The notes under the pieces are model-generated. The model made no database searches. It saw only the letters and a list, made by a program, of their open reading frames with translations, and was not told the DNA's origin. Positions 10,832 through 23,570 of a stretch of 64,000 nt of DNA are shown in pieces. Origin of the DNA: Heloderma charlesbogerti (lineage: Eukaryota > Chordata > Lepidosauria > Squamata > Helodermatidae). Each line of letters opens with the position of its first letter. Position 1 is the stretch's first letter. A program made the translations under genes and the position numbers. The stretch lies in contig JANEZZ010001632.1 of the NCBI GenBank assembly GCA_026122225.1, positions 62,001 through 126,000 of the forward strand. The letters run 5' to 3'.

Positions 10832-11820
10832 AATTTCAGCAGCACTAGATGGTCTACAAATGGGCATCAATCTACTATCTTCCCACCCCTCTTCTGGGGC
10901 CCAGTGTTTGTTGAGATGGGTGACACTCCACATGAACTGTGTACCTGAGAACACCAGAAGCGTGACTTGTCTGCCACAAAACTTCAGCAGTGCCGGAAAG
11001 GTTTCCTGAAGACAGCTTGAAAATCACTGGTTTGTTTGAACCAAAACCTTTTAAAAAATTTTGCTGCCAGTTCCCTTTTTCCATCAAACCTGCTTCACAC
11101 GGAATGAAAGTGAAAGTTAAAATTACAGAAAGTTAAGAGCCATAGATCTTCAGTATGCACATTGTGAAATATCTCGAGACCTGCAATAAAACAGCAATAG
11201 TCGGTTTTGCAAGCTATAATGTACTTTTGGTAGTGGTAGGCTGGGAAGAGCGCCCTGTTATTTGTGTTTCGTTAAGAATATTCTAAAATTGTAAACAAGT
11301 ACTAAAGTGGTTTTAAATGACCCCCTTTTTGAATGGGAACTAAAGCCAGTAATGACATGATAGCATGGTAAGTAGTCATCAGAGTGTACACATGGGGTGG
11401 TATTGCTTTGGCAGGCAAATCAAGCTTTTCAGCAGAAAATTCTCACGGAATTTGGACTTTCCCTGGGTTGCTGGATTACAACACTTACTTAGTCAAGGCT
11501 GTGCTCCCCCAGATGTTTAGTGGATTTTCCTTAAACTTAAACTGCCTTCGTGCCCTGCTAGGGTACTACTGCTTTTTGACACATGTGCAAAAAGTATCAC
11601 AAAGAAAAAGAGAAATAGAAGAGGGGAAGGAAGCCTCTGCTACTGGACATTAAGTGTCAGCTTCCATCCTCCACATTTTTAAGAATTCCAGCCCACTGAA
11701 GATTGTGGTGGGATTTTCACCCCTTTTCATCCCGCACAAGCCCCCCCTCCCCACAATGTGTTAAAAGGTTCCGAGCAGAACTTTCAGCACAGCACTGATT
11801 TGTCTTGTCTTGTCTTGTCT
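10832..11820. other. Intronic sequence
   Basis: A cttgt repeat run at 11801-11820; no other feature recognised. Confidence 0.4.
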
Positions 11821-11850
11821 TATTTTATTTATTGATTACATTTCTATCAC

Positions 11851-11896
<46 letters not shown>

Positions 11897-11985
11897 ATGC
11901 CACCCAATAGCTGAAGCTCTCTGGGTGGTTCACAAAAATTAAAACCACAAAGTATTTATTTTATTTTGTTTTATTTATTTCTTAC
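11821..11985 (-). mobile_element. L2 3' tail interrupted by a CTTT microsatellite
   Basis: The plus strand shows ccacccaatagctgaagctc, then ctctgggtggttcacaaaaa, the complement of the L2 terminus. The (CTTT)n run at about 11851-11896 sits between the L2 body and its ATTT tail, so it arose from expansion at that position. Confidence 0.7.
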
Positions 11986-12085
11986 ATTGTCTTGGAAAGG
12001 TGCACTGTAACTACTCTTTAAGACCTCTAGATGTTGCAGTGGTACAACCCTTATAATATGAGTTCCATTTCATGCGGGATGATCA

Positions 12086-12117
12086 CGTACTTTACGTGTG
12101 TGTGTGTGTGTGTGTGT
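12086..12117. repeat. (GT)n microsatellite
   Basis: About 14 uninterrupted GT units. Confidence 0.9.
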
Positions 12118-12773
12118 CTATCTGAACCAGACTTGAATATAGGCAGCGGCCTCTGTGAGTAAAAATCTCCTTGAAGCATACAGGCAGGGGGAAGCTTTTG
12201 TTAACTGGAAGTGAGTTATTTCCCCTCCGCTTAGAGTACTGATATGCCACAGATAACCTATAACTGGTATGCCAGTTACGTGCAAGATTGCTTTGAATGC
12301 CAAAGTGTTATGTTTGCTATTAGTTTTTATCATTTGATTGTGAATCATGGGAGGGTGGGGGTGGCTGGAGTGGGGCAAAATAGAAATGTGAATAATCAAC
12401 TGGATGTGCAAAGGCTGGCTACTGCCTGGTACAGGAACAGGCAGCTTGTTCAGCTGTTTCAAGAGCCACAGTGAAATGAGAGGGTAAGTAGGAGAACCTA
12501 TAGCTAGCCTGCATATTTAGAAGAGCAGAATGGATACTCTTCACTTCTCACTTGCATGCACACGATGGATTCCAAACCAATATTGTGGCCAGGCATGTGT
12601 GAAATCCCAGTGCTGGGGTGTGAAAGGGCATCTCTACACCAGCTTAAAATCCTGCATTTAAAACAGGGCTTTCAGGATCACAACTGACTCCCTTTACACG
12701 TGCTTCCTTTTCCCCCTCCCCACTCCTTCTCCCATATCTGAGTTTTCCATTATCTTTCATTGATCTCGCTCGC
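12118..12773. other. Intronic sequence
   Basis: Nothing recognised. Confidence 0.35.
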
Positions 12774-12778
12774 TTTCT

Positions 12779-12822
<44 letters not shown>

Positions 12823-12824
12823 TC
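12774..12824. repeat. (CTTT)n microsatellite at a SINE tail
   Basis: About 12 CTTT units directly abutting the tail of the 5S-derived SINE. It is the expanded 3' tail of that insertion. Confidence 0.85.
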
Positions 12825-12969
12825 ATATCCCACCTTTCTTCCGTCATGGAACTCAAGGTGGCTACATGTGGTTCCTAGCTGGTCTCCCCTCCAGGCACTG
12901 ACCAGACCCAGACCTACTTAGCTTCAGCAAGGTAGCTGTCTCATGTGCCTTCAGACCATGCCTGGGACC
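12825..12969 (-). mobile_element. 5S rRNA-derived SINE
   Basis: The minus strand reads cttgctgaagctaagcagg, then tctgggtctggtcagtgcct and ggaggggagaccagctagga. This follows the 3' half of vertebrate 5S rRNA, including its box A, intermediate element and box C. The tail gccaccttgagttccatgac, then ggaagaaaggtgggatatg, is LINE-like. A second copy lies at 55498. Confidence 0.8.
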
Positions 12970-14224
12970 ATTTAGTGCTGGAGATGCCCTGGAGGATCAT
13001 GGCAGGGTCACGGTGTCATGTAAAGAGCCCGCAGGCTTCCGTGAAGGAGCAATCTCAATCACAGGATAAAATTTCCGTGTGAAGGAGCCCAAAGGCTAGT
13101 GTCTTTGGAGTGGGCCTGTATGTTTTTTTAATGTTTTTTCCCTGCCCCACATACACCATGAAACTCCCCCTGACCCCAGCATGTTATTCTAGAACTGCAC
13201 AAAGCCAGAAATGAAGGACCTGGAGAGTCTCAGGCACTTCTAATGTCTCTGTCAGTGGACCTTTCCCTGATATCAAGTTGCATCCATACCTGCAGTTAAG
13301 AAGAAGAGTAAGAGGAAAACAGTTACTCCCAGAGGGGTCAAGGAAAGAAAACAGACATTACCCAAATTGCCTTGTTTTCTCTGGCAAGGAAAAGCTTGGT
13401 ACTGCTGTAAGAATGAATATGTGGAAGCTGGTGGCTTCTTCTTATTAGAGGTGTGGCGTAAGGAAAAGCTTGGAAGGTAGCTTGTAGTTATTATTGGAAC
13501 AGGAGGCCATTTTAGGTGCAAAATAACTTTACTGTATGCTCCTCATTAAGTGTGCCATGTTTTAATTTTCTTTGAGACTTCCTGATCATTTTTGCGAATC
13601 CAGAGTTAACATTAACAGGTGTTAGTGCTGATGTAGCAAAGAAAATTTACAACATTAGCTTTAGAAGTATTAGGTTTTTGCTTTTATTGTTGTTCATGAT
13701 TGTTGTGATAATAAAGAGACACAAATGACATATTAAATGTTTAAATGTTTGAACAACTTTTTTTAAAGAACCCATTTAACCCCACTGTTACTTTTCAGCC
13801 ATTTTTAATAACAAGCAGAAATTTAAAAAAAGTTTTGTATCAAGCTAGACATGGCAACTTTTAGTATGTTCTTTTTTATGCTAGTTTGATTGCTCTCTCG
13901 AAACATAATTTCTTTAGCATTTATTTAAAACTTCGACCTTATTTTTAGTGGACTTATTTGGGACTTAGCAAAGATGGAGATTCCATTGGTAAGCTTCCTT
14001 TATAACATTTGGGATCTGTGTAATTGAGGGCTGTGCATAATTGAAACTGCAAAATATTCTAGAGAGGTAACATTTGGCCAAAGGAAATGAAAAGGCAGCT
14101 AACAATGCAGCCCTGAGTGTGACTATTCCTGTTGCAACATTCTGAAAATCTGTCTGTGATAACCTGGTAAAAATAGAACCTTCTGACAACATTGTGTGGT
14201 CAAGGACAAAACTCCCATTCCTCT
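12970..14224. other. Intronic sequence
   Basis: AT-rich from 13550; no feature recognised. Confidence 0.35.
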
Positions 14225-14806
14225 GTGGAGGACGGGTCACAATTTCAGACGTCAGACATATTTAAGACATTTACTTCTTGGGAGGAGAGCAATGACAAAT
14301 CTTGATAAAATAGTTAAGAGCAGAGTCTTCACACTGACAACAAAGGTCCGCATAGTTAAAGCAATGGTATTCCCCGTAGTAACCTATGGTTGCGAGAGCT
14401 GGACCATAAGGAAGGTTGAGCGAAGGAAGATAGATGCTTTTGAACTGTGGTGCTGGAGGAAAATTCTGAGAGTGCCTTGGACTGCAAGAAGATCAAACCA
14501 GTCCATACTCCAGGAAATCAAGCCAGACTGCTCACTTGAGGGAATGACATTAAAGGCAAAACTGAAGTACTTTGGCCACATCATGAGAAGACAGGATACC
14601 CTGGAGAAGATGCTGATGCTAGGGAAAGTGAAAGGCAAAAGGAAGAGGGGCCGACCAAGGGCAAGATGGATGGATGATATTCTGGAGGTGACGGATTCGA
14701 ACTTGGGGGAGCTGGGGGTGGCGACGGCCAACAGGAAGCTCTGGCGTGGGCTGGTCCATGAAGTCACGAAGAGTCGGAAGCAACTCAACAAATCAACAAC
14801 AACAAG
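14225..14806 (+). mobile_element. RTE-clade LINE, 3' part of a lineage distinct from BovB
   Basis: An open frame from 14196 to 14813 runs into the insertion. Its retroelement part reads LLLGRRAMTNLDKIVKSR, VVTYGCESWTIRKVERR, ELWCWRKILRVPWTARRSNQ, then LKYFGHIMRRQDTLEKM and KRGRPRARWMDDI. This is the RTE C-terminal region after the catalytic YADD. It matches the BovB copies here in plan but differs at many positions, for example RPRARWMDDILEVT against RQRMRWLDSITDAM. It ends in the natural stop and a tail acgaagagtcggaagcaact, then caacaaatcaacaacaac. It is 5' truncated and lacks endonuclease and RT core. Confidence 0.8.
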
Positions 14807-15337
14807 TCTGTGAAAAGTACAGAAAAAAGCAACTGTATGACCAAGTAGTCTTTCCCTGTGAGCAAAGGGTAAAGTATTGGGGCCAATTTAGTGTAGCACA
14901 ATGGCTTTCAAACTTATACCTCAAGGGAGCCCTTTCTATTTGTTTCTTGTCTGCACTTTGCAGAATGTTCTGAGGGCACCTTGCATGATGTACTGTGATG
15001 AGAAAAAAATTGTGAACCCTAACAATAATTACAGAAATTCCATAGTTTTACGATGATAGCCTTTGTGAATCAAAACCAGTCCTTTTCTAAATATCCAATA
15101 GAGTTTATATTAACCAATTCCATATCTTGTGAAATAAAACGATGTATAAATTAGTCAAACAATGAATACTTAAGAGTCAGGGTATGTGCAAAAGTACCCC
15201 TGGTTGCATCAGTTCCATTAAAGGCAGTAATTAGAATCAGGGGTTTAAGCAATGAGGTAATTCTTCAGCGGTGAGTTTGGGAGGATCCACCCTATAGAAG
15301 GATCAGAAACTTTGTGAGTTTGGTCTTCACCATATGG
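14807..15337. other. Intronic sequence
   Basis: Nothing recognised. Confidence 0.35.
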
Positions 15338-16156
15338 TTATTTATTATTATTATTTATTACATTTCTATACCATCCCGTAGCCAAAGCTCTCTGGGCAGT
15401 TTAGAGAAGTTCAAACATTAAAATACAATATACAAAGTTTAAAAGCCATTTACATAAAAGCACACAGACAATATACACAAACAACATATTACTAAAAACA
15501 ACTTTGAACAGTCAGTCATAACTAAAGACAAATCCAGGACTGATTAAAACTCATCATGTGTTGTCAAATGCCTGGGAAAAGAGAGAGGTCTTAATCTGGC
15601 GCCAAAAAGATAACAATGTTGGCGCCAGGTGGTCCTCATTGGGGAGCTAATTCCACAGATGGGGGGCCACCACTGAGAAGGCCCTCTCCCTTGTTGCTGC
15701 CTTCCGAGCTTCCCTCGGAGGAAGCACCCAGAGGAGGACCTTAAATGCTGAATGTAGAGGTTCATTTCGGGAGATGTATGGCATCAGGTACTGCGGTCCC
15801 AAGCCATGTAGGGCTGTATACATTGAAGCAAGCACCATGAGTTGAACGTGGAAGTATATAGGCAGCCTGTGCAAGTGGGCCAGAGTCGGTCTTATGTGTG
15901 TGGACCTTCTACTCCCAGTTATCAATTTGGCCACTGCATTTTGCATGAGCTGCAGCTTCTGAACCGTCTTCAAAGGCAGGCCCATGTAGAATGCACTGCA
16001 GTAATCTAACTTGGAGGTTACGAGAGCATAGACAACTGAATCCAGGTTATCCCTGTCCAGATAGGGGTGTAGCTGGGCCATCAACCGGAGTAGGTAGAAG
16101 GCACTCTGTGCCACTGAGGCCATCTGAGCCTCAAGTGACAAAGATGGTTCCAGGAT
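15338..16156 (-). mobile_element. L2-type LINE, 5'-truncated
   Basis: Minus-strand translation gives LEPSLSLEAQMASVAQSAFY, TSKLDYCSAFYMGLPLKTVQ, then KLITGSRRSTHIRPTLAHLH and RERAFSVVAPHLWN. These are the C-terminal L2 reverse-transcriptase motifs. The plus-strand left edge has the tail gtagccaaagctctctgggc next to TTA repeats. The 5' side meets a Tc1 remnant at about 16157. Confidence 0.8.
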
Positions 16157-17100
<944 letters not shown>

Positions 17101-17287
17101 TTGTTCATGTGGAGCACTTGCATGGGGGGGGGGGGAAGGGGCTGGTCATCTGGGCTGCAGGAGGCAGTGAGAGCCTGCCGAATCCTGAGTATGGCCTCAC
17201 AGGCATTGCACTGGCACGGGGGATACCGCCAATATAGCCAACTCTTTTTAAAAGGCTGGTATTATTATTATCACTATGTTACAGTTA

Positions 17288-18930
17288 CAGTCAGGGCCAG
17301 AAATATTGGAACAAGGATAACTGTTTTGGCAGTTGGCTTCTGTACACCACCACATTGAAGTTGAAAGGAAACACACCCAGATGGGAGCGAAGTCAGGACT
17401 TTCAGCTGTAATTCAAGGTGTGTGACAAAAGTGGGGCACTAACCATTGAGGAAGTACAGCCAGTGGCATACAGCCCACCCCCCATCGTTGGTGGCTCATA
17501 AGTAATGGAACAAACCAACATCATCTCAAACTTAAGGATCACCTTTAATACCTGGATGAAAATCCTGTGCAGTCAATGACTGCCTGAAGTCTGGAACCCA
17601 TGGACATGACCAAATGCTGAGTTTCCTCCCTCGAGATGCTTTGCCAGGCCTTTACTGCAGCTGCCTTCAGCTGCTGCTTGTTTGTGGGTCTTTCTGCCTT
17701 CAGTCTTGTCTTCAGGAAGTGAAAAGCATGCTCTATTGGGTTGAGATCAGGTGACTGACTTGGCCATTGAAGAACATCCCACTTCTTTGCCTTGAGAAAC
17801 TCTTGGGTAGCTTTTGCTGTATGTCTTGGGTCATTATCCATCTGCAATATGGAGTGGCGTCCTATCAGTTTGGCAGCATTCGGCTAAATCTGAGCAGAAA
17901 GTATAGCCCTCTACACTTCAGAATTCATCCTGCTGCTTTTATCAGCAGTCAGGTCATCAATAAACACCAGTGACCCAGTTCCATTGGCAGCCATACATGC
18001 CCATGCCATAACACTGCCTCCACCATGTTTGACAGATGATGTGGTATGCTTTGGATCATGAGCTGTTCATTTCCTTCTCCATACTTTTCTCTTCCCATCA
18101 TTCTGGTACAAGTTAATCTTGGTTTCATCGGTCCAAAGAATCTTATTCCAGAACTGGGCAGGCTGTTTTAGGTGTTTGCTGGCAAAGGCTAATCTGGCCT
18201 TTTGGTTCTTGAGCGTTACCAGTGGTTTGCACCTTGTTGTGAAGCCTCTGTATTTACATTCATAAAGCCGTCTCTTGACTGTAGATGTTGACAATGACAC
18301 GCCTACCTCCGCAAGAGTGTTCTTGACCTGGCTAGATGTTGTGAAAGGGTTCCTCTTCACCATGAGCAGAATTCTGCGGTCATCCATTTTAGTTGTCTTC
18401 CGTGGTCTTCCAGGCCTTTTGCTGTTGCTGAGCTTACCAGTTGATTCCTTCTTCTTCAGGATGTTCCAGACTGTTGTGTTGGCCACTCCCACTGTTTTTG
18501 CTACCTCTTTGATAGGTTTATTTTGTTTCCTCAGTCTAATGATGGCCTCCTTCACTCGCATGGACACCTCTTTGGACTTCATGTTGGGAGTTCCAGTGAA
18601 CAGCTACCAAATGCAAATGTAACACTCAGAACCACCTCCAGGCCTTTTATCTGCCTGATTGGACATGGGGTACCCAGGAAACAGGCCACACCTGCTTGTC
18701 AGCCATTCGTTCCATTACTTATGAGCCACCAACGATGGGTGTGTGTGCATGCCACTGGCTGTCCTTCTTGAATGGTTAGTGCTCCACTTTTGTCAAACCC
18801 CTTGAATTACAGCTGAAAGTCCTGACTTTGCTCCCATCTGGGTGTGTTTCCTTTCGACTTCAATGTGGTGGTGTACAGAAGCCAACTGCCAAAACAGTTA
18901 TCCTTGTTCCAATATTTCTGGACCTGACTG
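17288..18930 (-). mobile_element. Near-complete Tc1/mariner transposon, family 2, with long IR/DR termini
   Basis: A 1,643-bp element bounded by TA dinucleotides at 17286-17287 and 18931-18932. The ends are CAGTCAGG and its complement CCTGACTG. The terminal inverted repeats are about 224 bp (17288-17511 and 18709-18930), roughly 85-90 percent alike by eye. Within the left repeat the outer motif cagaaatattggaacaagg recurs at the inner edge as cataagtaatggaacaaac, the IR/DR layout of some Tc1-like transposons. One transposase frame lies between, on the minus strand. Confidence 0.88.
17545..18582 (-). pseudogene. Tc1-like transposase with three in-frame stops
   Basis: About 345 codons in one frame. 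The start region is MKSKEVSMRVKEAIIRLRKQ, a helix-turn-helix reading IKEVAKTVGVANTTVWNILK, then the GRPRKT hook. The catalytic triad is visible: Asp in WTDETKINLY, Asp in QMDNDPRHT, and Glu in SPDLNPIEH with 34 residues between the last two (DD34E). Three stops interrupt it, one TGA just after KVWRRK and two TAG codons further on, near EV and near AQI. No frameshift is seen, so decay is slight. It would not make a full protein as it stands. Confidence 0.85.
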
Positions 18931-19754
18931 TACATGGGTTGAAATGGAAAAATGGTGAGTTGCCTACTCAGTGACCTCATGTTAAGCTGAGATTTGAACC
19001 CTGTCACCCTCTTTGTGCTCCTAATCATTACTTTGCAACAGCCCCAACTGCCTTTTGCTCCTTGAAACAACTTGTTTTGTCACTGTTAAGCAGAAGTTTC
19101 TCCTTTGTAACCTCTTTCCCCTGTATCTCTGGATTCCTTTTATCCTTCCACATCCTTAGTTTTCTCCCATTGCCCACTCTCAGTTGGCCAACCTGGATGC
19201 TACACTAAATAATTGGCTGCTGCCAAAGATGGCAGCCACCTGTTTAGCTCTCCCCTCTTCCATAATATCTAATAGAACCCACCTCACCATCACAATCTTC
19301 TGCATTTCCCTCCTCTCATTCTATATAATTGGCTGCCGTGTGTGTGTATGCGTGCAGAGGAGAAACATGAAACACAGCAATTTCACAACAGTGGATTTCA
19401 GAGGGGGGTAGAGGAACTAATGCACAATTGCTATTTTTGGTGGTAGTTGCACACCTTAAATGTGTAGTTTGGCCCTGTATTTGTCACTTAATCCCCCCCC
19501 CCCGCACATCCGTGAGACAATTTGCAAAGTTGTGCCTGGTTTTCAGTAACATCCCCCCGCAGTGTGTGTGTCTGTGCGCGTGCATGTGTCCCTTCTCTAA
19601 TTTTTTCTCATATGTTTAAAAATGATGTAAAGGTATACAAACTGGAAGAGGTTTGCAAACCAAACGAGAAGGGGACAAAGTTGAAAAAGTGAACATGTGT
19701 TTTAATAGCAGGCAAGTTTTTAGAACTTTGTAATCATAAAAATGCAACTCTTAG
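18931..19754. other. Intronic sequence
   Basis: C run near 19494 and GT-rich stretch near 19564-19590; nothing else recognised. Confidence 0.4.
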
Positions 19755-19869
19755 GGTGCAATCCTCTGCCTATTTAGATGGGAAAAAGTCCTACAAAGCA
19801 TGGCTAGTTGAGGAAAGCTGGGGGTTGTGGGACTTTTTTTTTGGTCTAAACATGCATAGGATTGCTCCA
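19755..19869. mobile_element. Hairpin element, type B
   Basis: Left terminus gtgcaatcctctgcctattt, right terminus aaacatgcataggattgc. The left arm has gatgggaaaaagtcctacaa and the right arm gggttgtgggacttttt. It is flanked by TTAG (19751-19754) and TTAA (19870-19873). The left half of the core is partly deleted. Confidence 0.7.
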
Positions 19870-22488
19870 TTAATATCTTTGGGGAAAAAAAACACTTTTC
19901 TATTAGGATTTTAAAGATGTCAAGAAAATGAAAATGCAGGATGTCTGTTCTTTCTCTTTGTAATGTAACAGCTACAAAAGAGTAACTAAAATGCTTTATG
20001 CAGAGTTGGAGGCTATAAATTATTTGAATGACTAGATTTTCTTGAGTTAAACTTATAAGTGTAGCTCTGTTCCACTTCTTGACTTTTTAAATGATCTTTT
20101 GTCACAGTCATTCATCTTTATCCAGCGGCCTTCTTTCTCTGGCAAATCTCCTATAAAATATTTGTCAGACACTTGCCGGAATAGAGTTGAAGCACATCTG
20201 ATTTGATAATTCTTGAAGCTTTTTTTGTTTTTGTTTTTTAGGAGAATTTTTTTGAGGTATGGTAACCTGACTAAATATGGCCTTCCCTATACTTTCGTTT
20301 CAGCAGGCAAGAGACAATTGTTCTTGGAACTCTTGCCAGAATGCTTAAAACACAAATTTGGCAAGGATTACTTGACAAGAGAGTGGATGTGTGGAATGCA
20401 GCCCCTCAGCTGTTGAGCCTCGAAGCTGCCTTGCTGAGTGTGACATTGATTAAAACTGCTGGACTACTTCAAACAGACTTATCTCTGTTGGAGGGATATT
20501 AGCTGTGATTTTTAGTAGACTAATACGAGGAGACATGGTCTAGTTTGGGCCATAGTCTAGAGAAGAAGTGAATGGTACATCATCAGTAATTTGTTCTGAA
20601 GAATGCCAAAGCTTGGAAAAGAATACTTACTGAGGTCTTTTGACTGTAAGTCATGCATTCTTCTTCTGTAATTATGATTTCTCCTGTAAATATTATTCTA
20701 GTTGATGTGTTACAAAAAATGCTGTAGTTGTCAAATGTGTTTTGTTAATCTCTTTGCTGTTGGACTGAAGAACTATGGATCTGTTTTTTAAAGAGCTGGT
20801 GTTGACTTTCCTGAAGAAGTCATGTCTGGGATTAAATAGTGACTGTAAACTGTATGGAATGCTGAGAGGTGATGGAGGTTGTCTGATACTTGGAGGTATT
20901 TATTCTCTGAGTACACTGTATATACCAGCTGAAGCAGTATATAGGCTTTCAGTCCACAGTTTCTGAAGAAATTAAATGTGCACGGGGCTGAAGGGGAGGA
21001 GAGATGTGTGGATTGGCACGAAGAAGGCACTTAATTTAAGAAAAGCAGCAGATAAATGCCTGTGGAAAATGCTTATCTTGTGTAAAACTTGTCAGGTGTT
21101 AAATTGCATAGCTAGGCTTATTCTAGAACCTAGTGCTGATGAAAGATTAATATACTAAATTGGATAGAGCAATGGCGGTATAACTCAAGAACAAGCTTTC
21201 ACTGGCAGATAGATATGGTAATAATGTGATGTATGTGGTTTGATGCCTGGTTATTGATACTACCTCAGCTTAGCTCATTGGAACTAACCATATTTCCATA
21301 GTATCTGTGATTTCACTAGGGCCATGGCCGAAACAAACATGTGTCTCTGGAAAATTCTGATTAGAGTTTTTCCAGATCTAAAGCTGTAGGAAAGATGTGT
21401 GTGAAATGGACCAACCTGTATTTTCAAGTCTGTAAACCTTTTCTGTATTTGAGTATAGTCCATCAATTTGATGGTTGGCTCCATAAGCCTTCTGCATCCT
21501 GCCAGAGATTGCAGAATGACGGTGGTTTTCAAGAACCTGCCAGACCACAGTATATGGCTAATGGCTTACTGAGGTGACTTTCTACCTGCTTGATTCTCCT
21601 GAATGTACCATATCCTGGAGAAACTTCAGTTTTTGACTGTTGTCCAGGAATGTGTTAAATCTCTCGGATATGTGCATGGGAGGGGAGGGTTTTCAAAGAA
21701 CTGTTCAGCGTGCAAAAAATGCTAGACAGGTCATATTGTGGTGAATGTTAAAAAGAAAAAAAAGAGAGCATGCATACTGGACTGCAGTTTCATTTGAATG
21801 TCTGTGATTTAATATACTAGGATAAGAGAGACTAGGAAGGTAGCAATTCTTGAACAATGTGGCAGGGCACACTCATGTGCCATGAGGTTACTGTTAAGAG
21901 TGTTGCAGCAAATGAATTGAATAATTAAAGACTCCTAGGAACCCACAGAGGAGGCTGCCCACTGAATGATTCACTGTGCTGGCCTTGCTCTGCCTTCCAA
22001 TCTGGGGCTAGAACTGGGAATCTTTGCTTCTGGGTGCTGCTTCCCCATGTGACGAGCTATCAGAACTAAAGCTTTGAACACCTTCCTGGCCTTGAAGTAT
22101 TTTCAAGCATTAGATTGGCCCTGCCCACCCAGGCTGGCCATTCTTTGGCATGGGTTCCCTACTGAGCACAAGGTCTTCCTAGCTCTGGGGTATGTTTGTG
22201 CGCCCCTGGCTCTGACTCCCTGGCCTCTCCCTGGCTCTAACTCCCTGGATCAACTGCTGGCTCCTAATTCCTGGTTCCAGGCTCAGCCTTCACAGCTGGG
22301 GCATGGGCCATTCCACCATGTCTTTGCACTAGGTGTGATTAGATCATTCAGTCACTCCTATTGTAGAAGAGCTATCCATCCTTAGATGAGGCTGCCCATT
22401 GCATCTCTGTAAGAATTATTACTTTGGCTTGCCTTCTTCCAATAATGTGGCATGTCCAAAACTGCGGGATGTGCAGAAATTCATGGGG
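19870..22488. other. Intronic sequence
   Basis: About 2.6 kb without a recognised repeat or gene. Several short open frames show no conserved motif. Confidence 0.4.
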
Positions 22489-22529
22489 TTGTTGTTGTTG
22501 TTGTTGTTGTTATTATTATTATTATTATT
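22489..22529. repeat. (GTT)n(ATT)n microsatellite
   Basis: GTT units followed by ATT units at the A-rich end of a minus-strand L2 insertion. Confidence 0.9.
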
Positions 22530-22712
22530 AAATTTATTAATCGCCCATCTGGCTGGTCACCCAGCCACTCTGGGCGATGTGCAGCATATAATAAAACAGT
22601 TTAAAACAATAAAATTCTACAATAAAAACGTTTTCTAAAATACCCTAACCCACCCCAAATGCCTGCCTGAACAACCACATTTTTAATGCATGGCGGAAGC
22701 TCACGGCAGAAC
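22530..22712 (-). mobile_element. L2 3' end
   Basis: The plus strand shows atcgcccatctggctggtca and ccagccactctgggcgatgt, the complement of the L2 terminus at 35930-35990. It continues into the end of the reading frame (gcctgaacaaccacattttt). Confidence 0.8.
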
Positions 22713-23245
22713 CCAAGAGACCGGGTTGGGCGGTCTCTTCCAAGGACAGTTAATTCTTACCCTTGTATGTTCTACAAGTACATATTTTTGGCCGTAAGAG
22801 TGAAGTGTATCTCTCATTCAGAAAAAAAGCCTCAGTTGTCAGAAGTTTGGGAAATACTGATGTAATAGTAGCAAATGGAAGTATTGTCACATCTCTGTGG
22901 TTTTGAAAAGCTGGGGATTTATCATGGACACTTTTTTTAAACTCCTGTCTCAGACAGGAAATAAACACATTTCTTTTCTGTATTGGCAGTTCTTTTAATG
23001 CCCTCTCCTTTTTCAAATTATGTATTTGTTTTATAAGAAAATTTATATGCTGCTTTTTGGCCCTAAAAAGCATTCCTTCCCCAAAGTGGCTTACAATAAT
23101 ATAATCAAAATACAATAAAAGTATTAGTTTATTATATACACATTTTGCAAATATGATATGTTTCCCGCTGGATTTTAGCATGTATTTACTTAGTTTAGCG
23201 TTTCTAAAATTGAAGTGAACTTCTAAGACCTGATGTAAAGAGAAA
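22713..23245. other. Intronic sequence
   Basis: AT-rich, no feature recognised. Confidence 0.35.
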
Positions 23246-23570
23246 TTGTACATTGCAACCAACATAAGGATTGAGAACTGGAAAGCTCTAACCCATGAGC
23301 GTTCCAACTGGAGGTCAGCCTATATTAAAGGCGCTATGGACTTTGAAGAAGCACGAGTGCAGAGCCAAAGGGAGAAACGAGCTCAACGGGAGGCACATCA
23401 AGCAAACTCTCACCATGACCGCCTTCTACCTGGAAACCCATGTCCTCACTGTGGGAGGCTGTGTAGATCCAGAATCGGCCTTTACAGCCACCTGCAGACC
23501 CACTGCTAAGACTCTACCTCTGGAAGACAATCTTACACGGTAACGAGTGATCGCCATGATGATGACATTG
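23246..23570 (+). mobile_element. 3' end of a non-LTR retrotransposon with C2H2 finger
   Basis: An open frame ends WRSAYIKGAMDFEEARVQSQ, then KRAQREAHQ and CPHCGRLCRSRIGLYSHLQT before a stop. A Trp-containing linker followed by one C2H2 finger and a natural stop is the usual C-terminus of some RTE/R4-like reverse transcriptases. It is followed by a short 3' end cgagtgatcgccatgatgat. No reverse transcriptase core is nearby, so this is a heavily 5'-truncated copy, or less likely a co-opted exon. Confidence 0.6.

Noticed and set aside
20213..20416. Open frame with a T-rich acceptor-like start near 20220
   Set aside because: It lies between two accepted C1 exons that join directly; no domain and no donor at the end.
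22750..23307. 185-codon minus-strand open frame
   Set aside because: AT-rich, no recognisable domain, no splice signals in agreement.
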